From positions 1 through 22,733 of the forward strand of contig CAVWAK010000051.1 in assembly GCA_963752745.1 (NCBI GenBank): DNA of 22,733 nucleotides. Direction: 5' to 3'. Below the pieces are notes generated by a model, which saw only the letters and a list, made by a program, of their open reading frames with translations, was not told the origin of the DNA and did not search any database. The first letter of the stretch is position 1. Every line of letters begins with the position of its first letter. Below, piece by piece: positions 14,099 to 22,701 of this stretch. The DNA comes from Thiogranum sp963752745 (GTDB lineage Bacteria; Pseudomonadota; Gammaproteobacteria; DSM-19610). The position numbers and the translations under genes are program-made.

Positions 14099-15396
14099 AC
14101 CTGGGTGCTTTGTCCCTGGAGAATGCTCCCGGGTTCTGGACACCGCTGCGTTTCTTCCTGACGGTCCCTGTTTTCGGGGCGATTGCAGCGGTCATTATCC
14201 TGGTGGATGGCGGTCAGCTGTTGCAGTCCCGCTGGTTGCCACAATCACTGGCCGTTGCCCATGTCTTTGCCCTGGGTTATATCGCCATGGCTATGCTGGG
14301 CGCCCTGTTCCAGATGCTTCCGGTGGTCATGGGTGCGTCTTTCCCGCAGGCAGAACGTGCCGCTGTGGTTGTACATTTGCTGGTTTCAGTGGGCACGCTG
14401 TGCCTGGTGTTTGCTTTTCTGATGCAGGCCACGGCACTGTTCGCAGCCGCTATTGCTCTTCTCGGTCCGGTATTACTCCTGTTCGGTATCGGGGCTCTTG
14501 CCGCAATTTTTAAAGCGGGGGAGGCCAAAACCACTGCGCGTGCCGTTCAACTGGCTGCGTCAGGTTTAATCGTTACCGTCGTAATCGGCAGCTACCTGGC
14601 CTCGGGTCATGTCTTTGAGGCAGTTCCGCTGAATCGCCTGTTAACGGATTATCATGCCGCCTGGGGTGTCATCGGCTGGATACTTGTTCTGGCCATCGGC
14701 GTTTCCGAGCAGGTTATTCCCATGTTCCTGACAACACCACCGTACCCGAACCTGTTTAACAAACGGCTGGTTTATCTGTTGATGTTTTTCCTGTGTATGG
14801 GCAGCTTGCTGCCATTGCAAGGGCTGCAACAGGCTGTCGTTGTTCTGGTGAGCTGCCTGATGCTGGTGTATGCAGCTGTTACGGTGTATCTGCTGGGAAA
14901 GCGGCGCAGAAAGCGGTTTGATATTACCGCCTGGTTTTGGCGGGTTGGTATGATCTGCCTGATGCTCGGCGCCGGCATTAATGTATACGGCTATTTTGGA
15001 GGGGCGCTTGCCGGGGCAAACATTTCAATATTGTCGGGGCTGTTCCTGTTACCAGGGTTCGCAGTGTCCATCATTAACGGCATGCTCTACAAAATTGTGC
15101 CTTTCCTGGTTTGGCTGAATCTCCGTATGCCGATGATTATGGGAAAGCTCAAACCCGGCACCAAATTCTACACACCCAATATCCATGAAGTCATCGATAT
15201 GCGGCCTATGAAACTTCAGTTTATGTTTCATGTCACTGGCCTGCTGTTACTGGTGGCATCAGCATTTTTAAAGGGTTTCCTGATCTATGTTGCGGCGACA
15301 GCGATACTGGCTTCCAACCTGTTATTGCTGGTTAATCTTTCCCATGCCGTCAGGTTGTACCTGAAATATTCCGGTCAGGTTATCGCCGTGCGATAA
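14095..15396 (+). CDS. NnrS-like polytopic membrane protein
   Basis: A 433-residue protein with about 12 hydrophobic helices. Histidines inside helices (LAVAHVFALGYIAMAMLGAL, LLTDYHAAWGVIGWILVLA, FMFHVTGLLLL) could hold heme, as proposed for NnrS, the heme- and copper-containing membrane protein of NO tolerance. The N-terminal PLRFFLTVPVF and GALFQMLPVVMGASFPQAER are typical of a broader family found next to hemerythrin and DUF2249 genes. Overlap with the DUF2249 gene (ATGA) indicates coupling. The gene ends 38 bases from the stop of the convergent gene. The NnrS relationship is judged by topology and context and is not certain. Confidence 0.68.
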   Translation: MNLGALSLENAPGFWTPLRFFLTVPVFGAIAAVIILVDGGQLLQSRWLPQSLAVAHVFALGYIAMAMLGALFQMLPVVMGASFPQAERAAVVVHLLVSVGTLCLVFAFLMQATALFAAAIALLGPVLLLFGIGALAAIFKAGEAKTTARAVQLAASGLIVTVVIGSYLASGHVFEAVPLNRLLTDYHAAWGVIGWILVLAIGVSEQVIPMFLTTPPYPNLFNKRLVYLLMFFLCMGSLLPLQGLQQAVVVLVSCLMLVYAAVTVYLLGKRRRKRFDITAWFWRVGMICLMLGAGINVYGYFGGALAGANISILSGLFLLPGFAVSIINGMLYKIVPFLVWLNLRMPMIMGKLKPGTKFYTPNIHEVIDMRPMKLQFMFHVTGLLLLVASAFLKGFLIYVAATAILASNLLLLVNLSHAVRLYLKYSGQVIAVR

Positions 15397-15405
15397 TTGT
15401 TCAGG

Positions 15406-15421
15406 AAGCAGTTTTCTGCTT
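15406..15421. terminator. Possible weak bidirectional hairpin between convergent genes
   Basis: AAGCAG-TTTT-CTGCTT forms a six-base stem in the 38-base gap between the convergent NnrS-like gene and the dihydroorotate dehydrogenase-like gene. There is no U-tract on either strand, so terminator activity is doubtful. Confidence 0.3.
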
Positions 15422-15434
15422 AACCCGGATGATG

Positions 15435-16460
15435 TTACGCTGGCGCCGGGTCGCTCTTGTAGGTTTCGAGCATCTTGATGTAATTGGCCCGCTCAAAAGC
15501 GCTTGGATCAGTCGCAAGCCGCTGACTCATGGTCCCTTTCATCTGACTGACAGAACTGTATTCTTTCTGTTGCATCCACTGCTCAAGGCCATCAACCAGT
15601 GATGTCAGGTGTTCGACCCCATGCTGCAGTAATGCGGATGTGGTCATAGTGACATCTGCACCCGCTAAAAGGCACTTGACCACTTCTGTTGCGCTGTGAA
15701 CACCATGCGACGCAGCCATTGAAACTTTTATATGTCCGTACAGCAGAGATAGCCACAGCAGTGGCAGGCGAACCTCGGCAGGGGTGCTGAGATTAACATT
15801 GGGAACAACCTGCAGATTTTCCAGATCGAAGTCAGGGCGATAAAAGCGGTTGAACAGCACCAGAGCATCGGCACCCGCTTCCGCAAACTGCCGCGCCATA
15901 TCCCCCACCGAACTAAAATACGGACTCATTTTGAGCGCGACCGGAATCGACACTGCGGCTTTGACCGCCTTGATGACCTCCAGGTAAAGTTCTTCCACGG
16001 CTCTGCCGGACAAGGTGATCTGGGCCGGAACATAGTAGACGTTTAATTCTATCCCGCTGGCGCCGGCCTCCTGCATCATTCTGGCGATGTCGACCCAGCC
16101 CCTGTTAGTGACACCATTGATACTGGCAATGACAGGGATGCTGGTTCGTTCTGATGCCTGGCGCAGGGTTTCCAGGTAGCTGTCGGGGTCGAGCTGATAA
16201 TCATCGTGTTCCGGGAAGTGGCTCAATGACTCTGCGAAACCGTCTTCTCCCGTACCCATGATGCGTTCCATGGTATCAGTCTGATGCTGGACCTGCTCCT
16301 CAAACAACGACAACATGACAACGGCAGCGGCACCCGCATCTTCCAGGCGCACTATGCCATCCACTGTTGCCGACAGTGGTGAAGGTGAAGCAACAATTGG
16401 ATGCTTCAGGTCGAGCCCCATGTAGGTCGTTCCCAGATCTATGCTCATATCGTCACTCAT
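15435..16460 (-). CDS. Dihydroorotate dehydrogenase-like FMN protein, catalytic loop altered
   Basis: A 341-residue TIM-barrel flavoprotein of the PyrD-like family. Recognisable parts are the N-terminal GLDLKHPIVASPSPLS, SIPVIASINGVTNRGW, SIPVALKMSPYFSSVGDMAR (phosphate and FMN region), GADALVLFNRFYRPDFD and LAGADVTMTTSALLQHG. In true dihydroorotate dehydrogenases the loop NxSCPN (or Ser) supplies the catalytic base; here the position reads ELNVYYVPA, without Cys or Ser. It is therefore unlikely to make orotate and more likely an oxidoreductase of another substrate. Family members annotated 'DHOD-like' occur near pyruvate:ferredoxin oxidoreductase and anaerobic genes. The start ATG 16460 has a weak Shine-Dalgarno; an ATG four codons later is possible. 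An FNR-like box lies at 16567-16580. Confidence 0.87.
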   Translation of the reverse strand: MSDDMSIDLGTTYMGLDLKHPIVASPSPLSATVDGIVRLEDAGAAAVVMLSLFEEQVQHQTDTMERIMGTGEDGFAESLSHFPEHDDYQLDPDSYLETLRQASERTSIPVIASINGVTNRGWVDIARMMQEAGASGIELNVYYVPAQITLSGRAVEELYLEVIKAVKAAVSIPVALKMSPYFSSVGDMARQFAEAGADALVLFNRFYRPDFDLENLQVVPNVNLSTPAEVRLPLLWLSLLYGHIKVSMAASHGVHSATEVVKCLLAGADVTMTTSALLQHGVEHLTSLVDGLEQWMQQKEYSSVSQMKGTMSQRLATDPSAFERANYIKMLETYKSDPAPA

Positions 16461-16566
16461 TGGTCAGCCGCTTTAGTGGAACTGAAGATGTATTAGTGGA
16501 GGAGGGTGTCTGTCACCTGGGTGCCAGCCAAGTGCGGCAGGCTATCCAACGTTGGTCTGAAAAACA

Positions 16567-16580
16567 TTGATCCAGATCAG
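16567..16580 (-). promoter_or_regulatory. FNR/DNR-like box upstream of the PyrD-like gene
   Basis: TTGATCCAGATCAG (+ strand) is a 14-base dyad matching TTGAT-N4-ATCAA except for the last base. It ends 106 bases before the start of the - strand PyrD-like gene, nearly the same distance as the box at 8833-8846 from its gene. The rest of the gap 16461-16669 holds a 15-base palindrome (16645-16659) and nothing else that I recognise. Confidence 0.5.
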
Positions 16581-16644
16581 TGGAAGCCATGTAGCCAACT
16601 CTTGCTCTCAGGCCAACAGTTGTTTTTCCGATGCCACCTGGGAA

Positions 16645-16659
16645 GCAGCTGACAGCTGC
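16645..16659 (-). repeat. Perfect palindrome GCAGCTG-A-CAGCTGC after the regulator gene
   Basis: Seven-base arms around one base lie ten bases past the stop of the CRP/FNR-family gene. On the - strand no T-run follows directly; TTTTTCC-like sequence on + is further away. It may help end transcription of the regulator gene, but it could be incidental. Confidence 0.3.
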
Positions 16660-16669
16660 CTGAATTCAG

Positions 16670-17392
16670 TTACAACGAGCCGCCATGTAAATAAGTGCGG
16701 AGTTGCCCGATATCTTTCAACATCACACTGTGCTCGTTAAGTTCGATCATGTTGTCACGGCTGAGTTTGGACAGCGTACGTGACAGCGTTTCCGGCGTAA
16801 TGGAAAGTCGTGAGGCGATGATATGTTTGGCGGTATTCAATTTGACTTCAGAAGTGCCTAGATCGGTACTGGGAACCTGGTCAAGCAGGTAGTCAACGAC
16901 CCTGAAGGTGGCATTGTGTAACGTCAGTCTGTCGAGCTCGGCTATATACCAGTGCAGTCGGCGGCTCATCTGCGCCATGACGCCGAAACAGGCATCGGGC
17001 GACATGCTCAGAATCTGTGAGTAGGTGGCTGTGTCGAAACACAGTAATTCACTGGTACACAGTGCGGTGGCGGTTACCGGGTAGACGCTCATGCCGGAAA
17101 ACATGATGGCCTCGGCGAAGGTGTTGACCGGATCAATTAGATCAATCACTTTTTCATGACCATCAGGTGACATGCGCGCCAGCTTGATCTGCCCGGATTC
17201 CAGCATGAACAGCTCTTTCGCGGGGCGCTGTTGTTCAAACAGCACCTGGCCCTCTTTCAGCACAGTCGAATGGGTTTTCTGCAACAGCGTGTCGAGTTGG
17301 TCAGGTTCCAGCTGGCCGAACAACGCCGAATTGAGCATGAGTTCGCGTGCAGTGGCCGCTGTTTGTTCGGTTAGGGGGGCGCGTTTAGTCAT
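16670..17392 (-). CDS. CRP/FNR-family transcription regulator, DNR-like
   Basis: A 240-residue regulator. Residues ~25-140 form the cyclic-nucleotide-type sensor barrel (GQVLFEQQRPAKELFMLESG, then QIKLARMSPDGHEKVIDLI); a long dimer helix follows, then a helix-turn-helix HIIASRLSITPETLSRTLSKL. The recognition helix carries the E-xx-SR pattern (PETLSR) that in FNR reads TTGA half-sites. There is no N-terminal cysteine cluster, so it is not a canonical oxygen-sensing [4Fe-4S] FNR; it fits the heme-dependent, NO-sensing DNR/NNR type or a similar branch. I chose ATG 17392 (MTKRAPLTEQ) because upstream residues are not family-like. It is the likely reader of the three boxes in this window. Confidence 0.87.
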   Translation of the reverse strand: MTKRAPLTEQTAATARELMLNSALFGQLEPDQLDTLLQKTHSTVLKEGQVLFEQQRPAKELFMLESGQIKLARMSPDGHEKVIDLIDPVNTFAEAIMFSGMSVYPVTATALCTSELLCFDTATYSQILSMSPDACFGVMAQMSRRLHWYIAELDRLTLHNATFRVVDYLLDQVPSTDLGTSEVKLNTAKHIIASRLSITPETLSRTLSKLSRDNMIELNEHSVMLKDIGQLRTYLHGGSL

Positions 17393-17541
17393 TATCTTGT
17401 CAGTGTATGCTGCCGGTAGCACCCGCTTCAATGGTTTAGGCCCGAAATTGGTGCAATTTGGTTGCCAAAACGTTATCTGACCGCATATATCCGGCTGCAG
17501 GGGGGTTGCGTGATGAAGATAGGAGCCCTTGCCATCGGCTA

Positions 17542-17570
17542 TTGATCCACTGTCGGATAAACTACAATAT
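17542..17570 (+). promoter_or_regulatory. Candidate promoter for the gene at 17625
   Basis: TTGATC (17542-17547) and either TACAAT (17563-17568, spacer 15) or CAATAT (17565-17570, spacer 17) resemble sigma-70 elements, about 55 bases before the start codon. The 232-base gap 17393-17624 also contains the palindrome TTGGTTGCCAA at 17458-17468, which could be an operator of the divergent regulator gene. Both are matches by eye. Confidence 0.35.
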
Positions 17571-17624
17571 ACCCCGACTTCCAGCCTGGGGTGTCGGCCG
17601 TACAACAATATAGGGATAGGTGGA

Positions 17625-18047
17625 ATGGCGGTAAAACGTTTCAGTTTTGTAAGTTTTCTTGTTCGATTTGTGATGGCGCTGGTCCTGGTGTTCTGTAGCT
17701 ATAATCCGTCGGGGTACTCCTGGTATCACTGGGTGACACAGGCCGACAACTGGCGGGCTCCGCAACTGATTTTTGCCGGCGTGGTGTTGCTGATTGGCTG
17801 GGTCATATACCTGCGCGCCACACTGCGTTCCCTGGGAGAAATTGGTACCGTGTTGGCAGTGGCGTTCTTTGCGGCACTGACCTGGGTAATGGTCGACTAC
17901 GGTTTACTGTCGCTGGAAAATCCGACGATTTTTACCTGGGTTTTATTGACCATGCTGGCAGCCATTATGGCGACGGGCATGTCCTGGTCACATATCCGCC
18001 GGCGCATGTCCGGACAGCTTGACGTGGATGATGTCGACGAAAATTGA
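17625..18047 (+). CDS. Conserved four-helix membrane protein (DUF6524-like)
   Basis: A 140-residue inner membrane protein with about four helices: FLVRFVMALVLVFCSYNPSG, LIFAGVVLLIGWVIYL, IGTVLAVAFFAALTWVMVDY and FTWVLLTMLAAIMATGMSW. It then has SHIRRRMSG and an acidic tail DVDDVDEN. The NPSGYSWYHWV segment after helix 1 is characteristic of a small conserved proteobacterial family of unknown function (my recollection is DUF6524). The start ATG 17625 has AGGTGG very close upstream and AGGGATAGG further off. It is followed after 15 bases by the next gene. Confidence 0.75.
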   Translation: MAVKRFSFVSFLVRFVMALVLVFCSYNPSGYSWYHWVTQADNWRAPQLIFAGVVLLIGWVIYLRATLRSLGEIGTVLAVAFFAALTWVMVDYGLLSLENPTIFTWVLLTMLAAIMATGMSWSHIRRRMSGQLDVDDVDEN

Positions 18048-18062
18048 GTATGGAGTGATGCT

Positions 18063-18770
18063 ATGACGACCAGCCTGTCTTCTGAAAACGCACCCGAGAG
18101 CAAACCGGGCCTCAGTCTGCCCAAGGTGTTACTGATTGTCCTGGTGACGATCCTGGTTACGCTGGGTGGTAGCTACTGGTTTCTGAAAACCTATGTGTTC
18201 GCTCGCGACTTCAAGCCGGTTGAACTGAGTGTCAAAGAAGAACGGGTGCTGGACGCGAAGTTGCGTGCACTGGGCTACCAGCCGGATACGTCGAGACCCG
18301 ATACCTCTTCGCCTAAACCGGAAGAGTTCGATGAACGTGGCGCGCTTAAACCAGAGCGCTATAGTGAGGTTGGTGCGAAGCGCGAAGTGAACTTCGACGA
18401 GCGTGAATTGAATGCGCTGCTGGCGAGAAACACCGATCTGGCTCGCAAGCTGGCGATTGATCTTTCCAATGATCTGGTCAGTGCCAAGTTACTGGTGCCC
18501 ATGGAGCCGGACTTCCCGGTGCTGGGTGGCAAGACCCTGCGCTTCAATGCAGGCGTCGAAATGGCCTACATCGACCAGCGACCGGTGGTAATCCTGAAAG
18601 GTGTCAGCGTGATGGGTGTGCCCATACCGAATGCCTGGCTGGGTGGTCTGAAGAATGTCGATCTGATTTCCGAGTTTGGGACCGATCCCGGCTTCTGGCA
18701 ATCGTTCTCCGAGGGAGTTGAAGATGTCCGCGTCGAGGATGGCCGAATCAAGGTCAAGTTGAAGGAATGA
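18063..18770 (+). CDS. Conserved membrane-anchored protein, unknown function
   Basis: A 235-residue protein. A cytoplasmic N-terminus of ~20 residues precedes one helix (~residues 21-42, VLLIVLVTILVTLGGSYWFL); the rest is extracytoplasmic. A proline/serine-rich linker (PDTSRPDTSSPKPEEFDERG) is followed by a domain with FDERELNALLARNTDLARKL, VPMEPDFPVLGGKTLRF and VMGVPIPNAWLGGLKN. That last part resembles lipid-binding or tubular-like domains of unknown role. Relatives are sometimes labelled arginine N-succinyltransferase, but nothing here supports that enzyme. The ATG has GGAGTGATG just upstream. Its stop overlaps an alternative start of the MscS gene. Confidence 0.75.
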   Translation: MTTSLSSENAPESKPGLSLPKVLLIVLVTILVTLGGSYWFLKTYVFARDFKPVELSVKEERVLDAKLRALGYQPDTSRPDTSSPKPEEFDERGALKPERYSEVGAKREVNFDERELNALLARNTDLARKLAIDLSNDLVSAKLLVPMEPDFPVLGGKTLRFNAGVEMAYIDQRPVVILKGVSVMGVPIPNAWLGGLKNVDLISEFGTDPGFWQSFSEGVEDVRVEDGRIKVKLKE

Positions 18771-18784
18771 GGAGAGTTTTGAAT

Positions 18785-20449
18785 ATGAAGCGAAGCGTTC
18801 TCGCTGTACTCTGCGGCGCGTTACTGGTATTGGGCCAGGCAGTGGCCAGCGAAGCGGTTACCACCAAAATACCGGAAATACCCGTGGATGAGCTCGATCT
18901 GCGCCTCAGGCCACTGACCCGTTCACAGCTCAAGATCGAAGCTGACGGGTGGCTCGGCGTGTTGCAGGAGAAAGTCCAGGAAGTCAGCACGATCGAGATT
19001 GCCTCGCAGTTCAAGAAAGCCGGGTTATCGGAAGCCGACGAAGTCAAAGGCGCGTTAAAAGATATTGAAGAAGCGAAACTGACGCTGGCAAAAAAGCCGG
19101 ATGACAAGGATGCCATTGAGAAACTGGCAAAGACGAAGCAGGCATTCCAGCAGGTACTGGATGAAGCCAAGGCGCAGCTGGAAAAATCCAGTCAGGACCA
19201 GGCAGTGGAGCAGGCTGCTGAGGAAGTAATCAAGGAGGCGGAAGAAGCCGAGAAAGCTGAAGAAGCCAAAGTAGCAGAGAAAACAAAAGAAGCCGGGGAA
19301 GCCGGCAAAAAGATAGAAAAGTTAGAAGAAGAGGCTGCCAAAACGCAGGCAGAGGAACCCGAACAGGACAAGGAAGTAGCTGCTATCAAGAAAAAGATTG
19401 CAGACTTCGAGGCCCAGGAAGCCGAGGAGCGAAGCTACTTGCTTGAAAAGCTGACCGAACTGCGTACCCAGCAGACCGCTTTAACTGACCGTACCACAGC
19501 GGTTGTGAACGCCTACGAAAAAAAGGGCGGCGCTGCGGAGGAAATCGAGGAATACCGTCAGTACATCACAGAGGTATCGGGCATCAAGGTTGATGTTTCT
19601 GACGTAGATGCTGTGTGGACAACCCTGACCGGTTGGCTTATGTCTGACGAAGGTGGTCTGCGTTGGGCCAAGAACATTACGTTGTTTATTGTCATCTTGC
19701 TGGTTTTTGTAGTGATATCGAATATGGTCGCGAAGGCGCTGCAGAAAGTGCTGGCCAGTACCCGGCAGGCCTCCAGACTGCTGAGCGATTTTATGGTGGT
19801 AACGGTGCGCCGGTTAACACTGGCTATCGGTTTTCTCGTCGGTCTGGCAGCAATGGAAGTGAATATCGGTCCCTTGCTGGCGGTCATCGGCGCAGCGGGT
19901 TTTGTTATTGCCTTTGCACTGCAAAACTCACTGGGTAATTTTGCCAGTGGTATTCTTGTTCTGGTATTCAGACCCTTCGATGTGGGGGATATGATCGAGG
20001 TGTCCGGGATACTGGGAACAGTTCAGTCGATGAACCTGCTTTCCATCCAGATCCGAACACCGGACAACAAGCTGGTCATTATTGCCAACAACCAGGTCTG
20101 GGGTGATGCGATCACCAACGTTACAGGGAGCAAGACGCGCCGTGTCGACCTGGTATTCGGTATTGCCTATGAAGACGATATCGAGCATGCGCAGCGTGTT
20201 ATGGTAGATGTGGTGAATAACCATGAGCAGGTGTTGAAGCGGCCTGAAACGGTCATCCGGGTTCACGAACTGGGTGATTCATCAGTGAACTTTGTCTGTC
20301 GGCCGTGGGTAAAAACGGAGCACTACTGGGATGTCTACTGGGATCTCACTGAACAGATCAAGCAGCGTTTTGACAAGGAAGGCATTTCCATACCTTACCC
20401 GCAACGCGATGTGCATATGATATCGGCAGCCTCGGAAGCAACTGCATGA
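18785..20449 (+). CDS. MscS-family mechanosensitive channel with long periplasmic coiled coil
   Basis: A 554-residue channel. A signal peptide (MKRSVLAVLCGALLVLGQAVAS) is followed by ~250 residues of charged, Ala/Glu/Lys-rich coiled coil (residues ~90-220, for example EEAEKAEEAKVAEKTKEAGE). Then come membrane helices (TLFIVILLVFVVISNMV, LTLAIGFLVGLAAMEV) and the pore helix GAAGFVIAFALQNSLGNFASG. The MscS beta domain (VFRPFDVGDMIEVSGILGTV, IIANNQVWGDAITN) and the C-terminal cytoplasmic domain ending near ISIPYPQRDVHM close the protein. Start 18785 is preferred over ATG 18767 because AGGAGAG lies eight bases before it. It releases solutes on membrane tension. It overlaps the following lipoprotein gene by ATGA. 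Confidence 0.92.
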   Translation: MKRSVLAVLCGALLVLGQAVASEAVTTKIPEIPVDELDLRLRPLTRSQLKIEADGWLGVLQEKVQEVSTIEIASQFKKAGLSEADEVKGALKDIEEAKLTLAKKPDDKDAIEKLAKTKQAFQQVLDEAKAQLEKSSQDQAVEQAAEEVIKEAEEAEKAEEAKVAEKTKEAGEAGKKIEKLEEEAAKTQAEEPEQDKEVAAIKKKIADFEAQEAEERSYLLEKLTELRTQQTALTDRTTAVVNAYEKKGGAAEEIEEYRQYITEVSGIKVDVSDVDAVWTTLTGWLMSDEGGLRWAKNITLFIVILLVFVVISNMVAKALQKVLASTRQASRLLSDFMVVTVRRLTLAIGFLVGLAAMEVNIGPLLAVIGAAGFVIAFALQNSLGNFASGILVLVFRPFDVGDMIEVSGILGTVQSMNLLSIQIRTPDNKLVIIANNQVWGDAITNVTGSKTRRVDLVFGIAYEDDIEHAQRVMVDVVNNHEQVLKRPETVIRVHELGDSSVNFVCRPWVKTEHYWDVYWDLTEQIKQRFDKEGISIPYPQRDVHMISAASEATA

Positions 20450-20862
20450 GATTAATGTTCGCCGGTATTGTTTTCGGAGGGCTACTGGCCGGTTGTGCCA
20501 GTGCACCACCAAAACCGGTGCTGTATCCCAACAGTCATATGCAGAGTGTGGGACAGGTACAGGCTGACCAGGATATTGCCACCTGCAAGCAGTTGGCGCA
20601 CTCCAGTGCTGTTGCCGAGAACAAAGACAGCGAGGTGGGTAAAAAAGCCGTTGGTGGTGCCGCGGTCGGTGGTGCTGCAGCAGGTGCCTGGGGCCTGGTG
20701 CGTGGCGATGCAGGTCAGCGTGCACTTGCCGGCGCTGCCGCCGGGGCGGCTGCCGGTACTGTACGTGGCGGCATGCAGGCGACCGAGACATCACCGATAT
20801 TCAAGAATTTCGTCAACCGTTGCCTGCGCGAGCGTGGCTATGAGGTGATCGGCTGGCAATAA
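20446..20862 (+). CDS. Glycine-zipper lipoprotein
   Basis: A 138-residue lipoprotein: MRLMFAGIVFGGLLAGC (lipobox LAGC, Cys17). The mature part has two small-residue zipper segments (AVGGAAVGGAAAGAWGLV and ALAGAAAGAAAGTVRGGM), typical of outer-membrane glycine-zipper proteins. A cysteine pair in DIATCKQLA and VNRCLRERGYEVIGW resembles the paired cysteines of many such proteins. The start overlaps the MscS stop, so it is co-translated. Function unknown; envelope-associated. Confidence 0.85.
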   Translation: MRLMFAGIVFGGLLAGCASAPPKPVLYPNSHMQSVGQVQADQDIATCKQLAHSSAVAENKDSEVGKKAVGGAAVGGAAAGAWGLVRGDAGQRALAGAAAGAAAGTVRGGMQATETSPIFKNFVNRCLRERGYEVIGWQ

Positions 20863-20897
20863 ACACATACATCGCAGACAAGGGAGAGGGACATCGC

Positions 20898-22701
20898 ATG
20901 GAACGCGCACGTCAGATACTCCGCTCGGTATTCGGTTATGACGATTTTCGTCATCGCCAGAGCGACATTATTCAAACCCTGGTCGATGGCCAGGATGCCC
21001 TGGTTTTAATGCCCACCGGCGGCGGGAAATCACTCTGTTATCAGATTCCTGCACTGGTGCGTGACGGCGTGGGTGTCGTGGTTTCACCGCTGATTGCCTT
21101 GATGCAGGACCAGGTCGATGCGTTGACCCAGGTGGGCGTGCGCGCGGCTTTCCTGAACTCAACGCAGGACACAGAGACCCAGCGTGCTGTTGAACAGGCG
21201 TTGCTTAACGGCGAGCTTGACCTGTTGTACGTCGCTCCGGAGCGACTGCTGATGAGCCGCATGCTTGATCTGCTGGACAGGAGTCAGGTAGCGCTGTTCG
21301 CCATCGACGAGGCGCACTGTGTCTCTCAGTGGGGCCACGATTTCCGGCGCGAGTATCAGCAACTCAAGGTGTTGCACGAACGTTTTCCCGGCATACCGCG
21401 AATTGCACTGACCGCCACCGCGGATCAGCGAACCCGGGAAGAAATTGTCGCCCAGCTCGACCTGGACATGGCTGCGCGCTTTGTACACAGTTTCGACCGG
21501 CCCAATATTCGTTACACCATCAGTGAAGGTAACAGTCCACGAGATCGTCTCTGGCGTTTTATTGATCGCGAACATGCGGGCGCTGCCGGGATTGTTTACT
21601 GCCTGTCTCGTAACAAGGTTGAGCAGGTCGCAGACTGGCTGTGTGGCAAGGGGCGAGTGGCCCTGCCATACCACGCCGGATTGCCGGAGCACGTGCGGCG
21701 TGAAAACCAGGCGCGTTTCCTGCGCGAAGAGGGCGTGATCATTGTTGCCACCATTGCCTTCGGCATGGGAATCGACAAGCCGGATGTGCGCTTTGTCGCG
21801 CACCTCAATGTGCCCAAGAGCCTCGAAGCCTATTACCAGGAAACCGGCCGTGCCGGGCGTGATGGCCAGCCGGCCCACGCCTGGATGGCTTACAACCTGC
21901 AGGATGTCATCAGCCTGCGGCGCATGATGAGTGAGAGTGACGCCGACGAGCAGTTCAAGCGTATCGCTTACCACAAGCTGGACACCATGCTCGGGTTATG
22001 TGAGCTGACGACCTGCCGCCGGCAGACGCTGTTGTCGTACTTCGGCGAGACACAGCGATGAGCCCTGCGGGAATTGCGACACCTGTCTGCACCCACCGGT
22101 TACCTGGGACGGGACTGAAGCTGCACAGAAAGCGTTGTCCTGCGTGTACCGCACCGGCCAGCGTTTTGGCGTCAACTATGTGGTCGACGTGTTGACCGGT
22201 AAAGAAGATGCGCGCATTCAATCCAATCACCATGACCGGCTAAGCACTTTTGGTATCGGTGCCGAATTCAAGGCGACCCAGTGGCGTAATATTGTTCGGC
22301 AATTGATTGCACAGGGCTATCTTGATGTTGACGTCGATGGTCACGGCTCCATGCATCTGACGCAGGCTGCCCGACCTCTGCTGAGGGGCGAGACCAGCGT
22401 GCAGCTGCGCGAGCTGCCAGCGCGGGAAAAGAAATCAAAAAGCAGGCTGCCGCGCCAGCCGGTGAGCGATTTGAACGAGGCAGACCGGGAGTTGTTCGAG
22501 GCACTGCGTCTGCGCCGCCTGGAGCTGGCGCGTGAACAGTCGGTGCCTCCCTATGTGATTTTTCACGACAGTACCCTGCGAGAAATGGCATGTAGCAGAC
22601 CGCTCAATGAAAATGCCATGGGCGCTATTGCCGGTATCGGCGAGAAAAAACTCGAGCGCTTCGGCAAGGAATTCATCGCGGTGATACAGGCGCAGAGCTA
22701 G
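20898..22701 (+). CDS. recQ: ATP-dependent DNA helicase RecQ; one frameshift
   Basis: RecQ unwinds DNA 3'-to-5' in recombinational repair. Motifs run in order: FRHRQSDIIQ (motif 0), PTGGGKSLCYQ (Walker A), DEAHCVSQWGHDFR (Walker B), TATAD (III), CLSRNKVEQVAD, TIAFGMGIDKPDVRFV (V) and YYQETGRAGRDG (VI). The zinc-binding cysteines start at TTCRRQTLLSYFGE and continue as EPCGNCDTC, but the latter is in another phase, because an extra base near 22050-22053 sends the first frame to a stop at 22061. The distal frame then carries the winged helix (QRFGVNYVVDVLTGK) and the HRDC domain (REQSVPPYVIFHDSTLREMA) to 22701. The total of 1804 bases equals 601 codons plus one base, so one insertion explains it. 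Probably a sequence error. GGAGAGGG lies upstream of the start. Confidence 0.93.

Noticed and set aside
17124..17136. TTGACCGGATCAA as another FNR-like box
   Set aside because: Its arms are separated by one base too few for the 14-base pattern, and it lies inside the regulator coding sequence.
22135..22701. A separate gene for the distal RecQ part
   Set aside because: It is the winged-helix and HRDC region of recQ; the zinc-site cysteines between the two frames are intact in the second phase, so one extra base explains the split.
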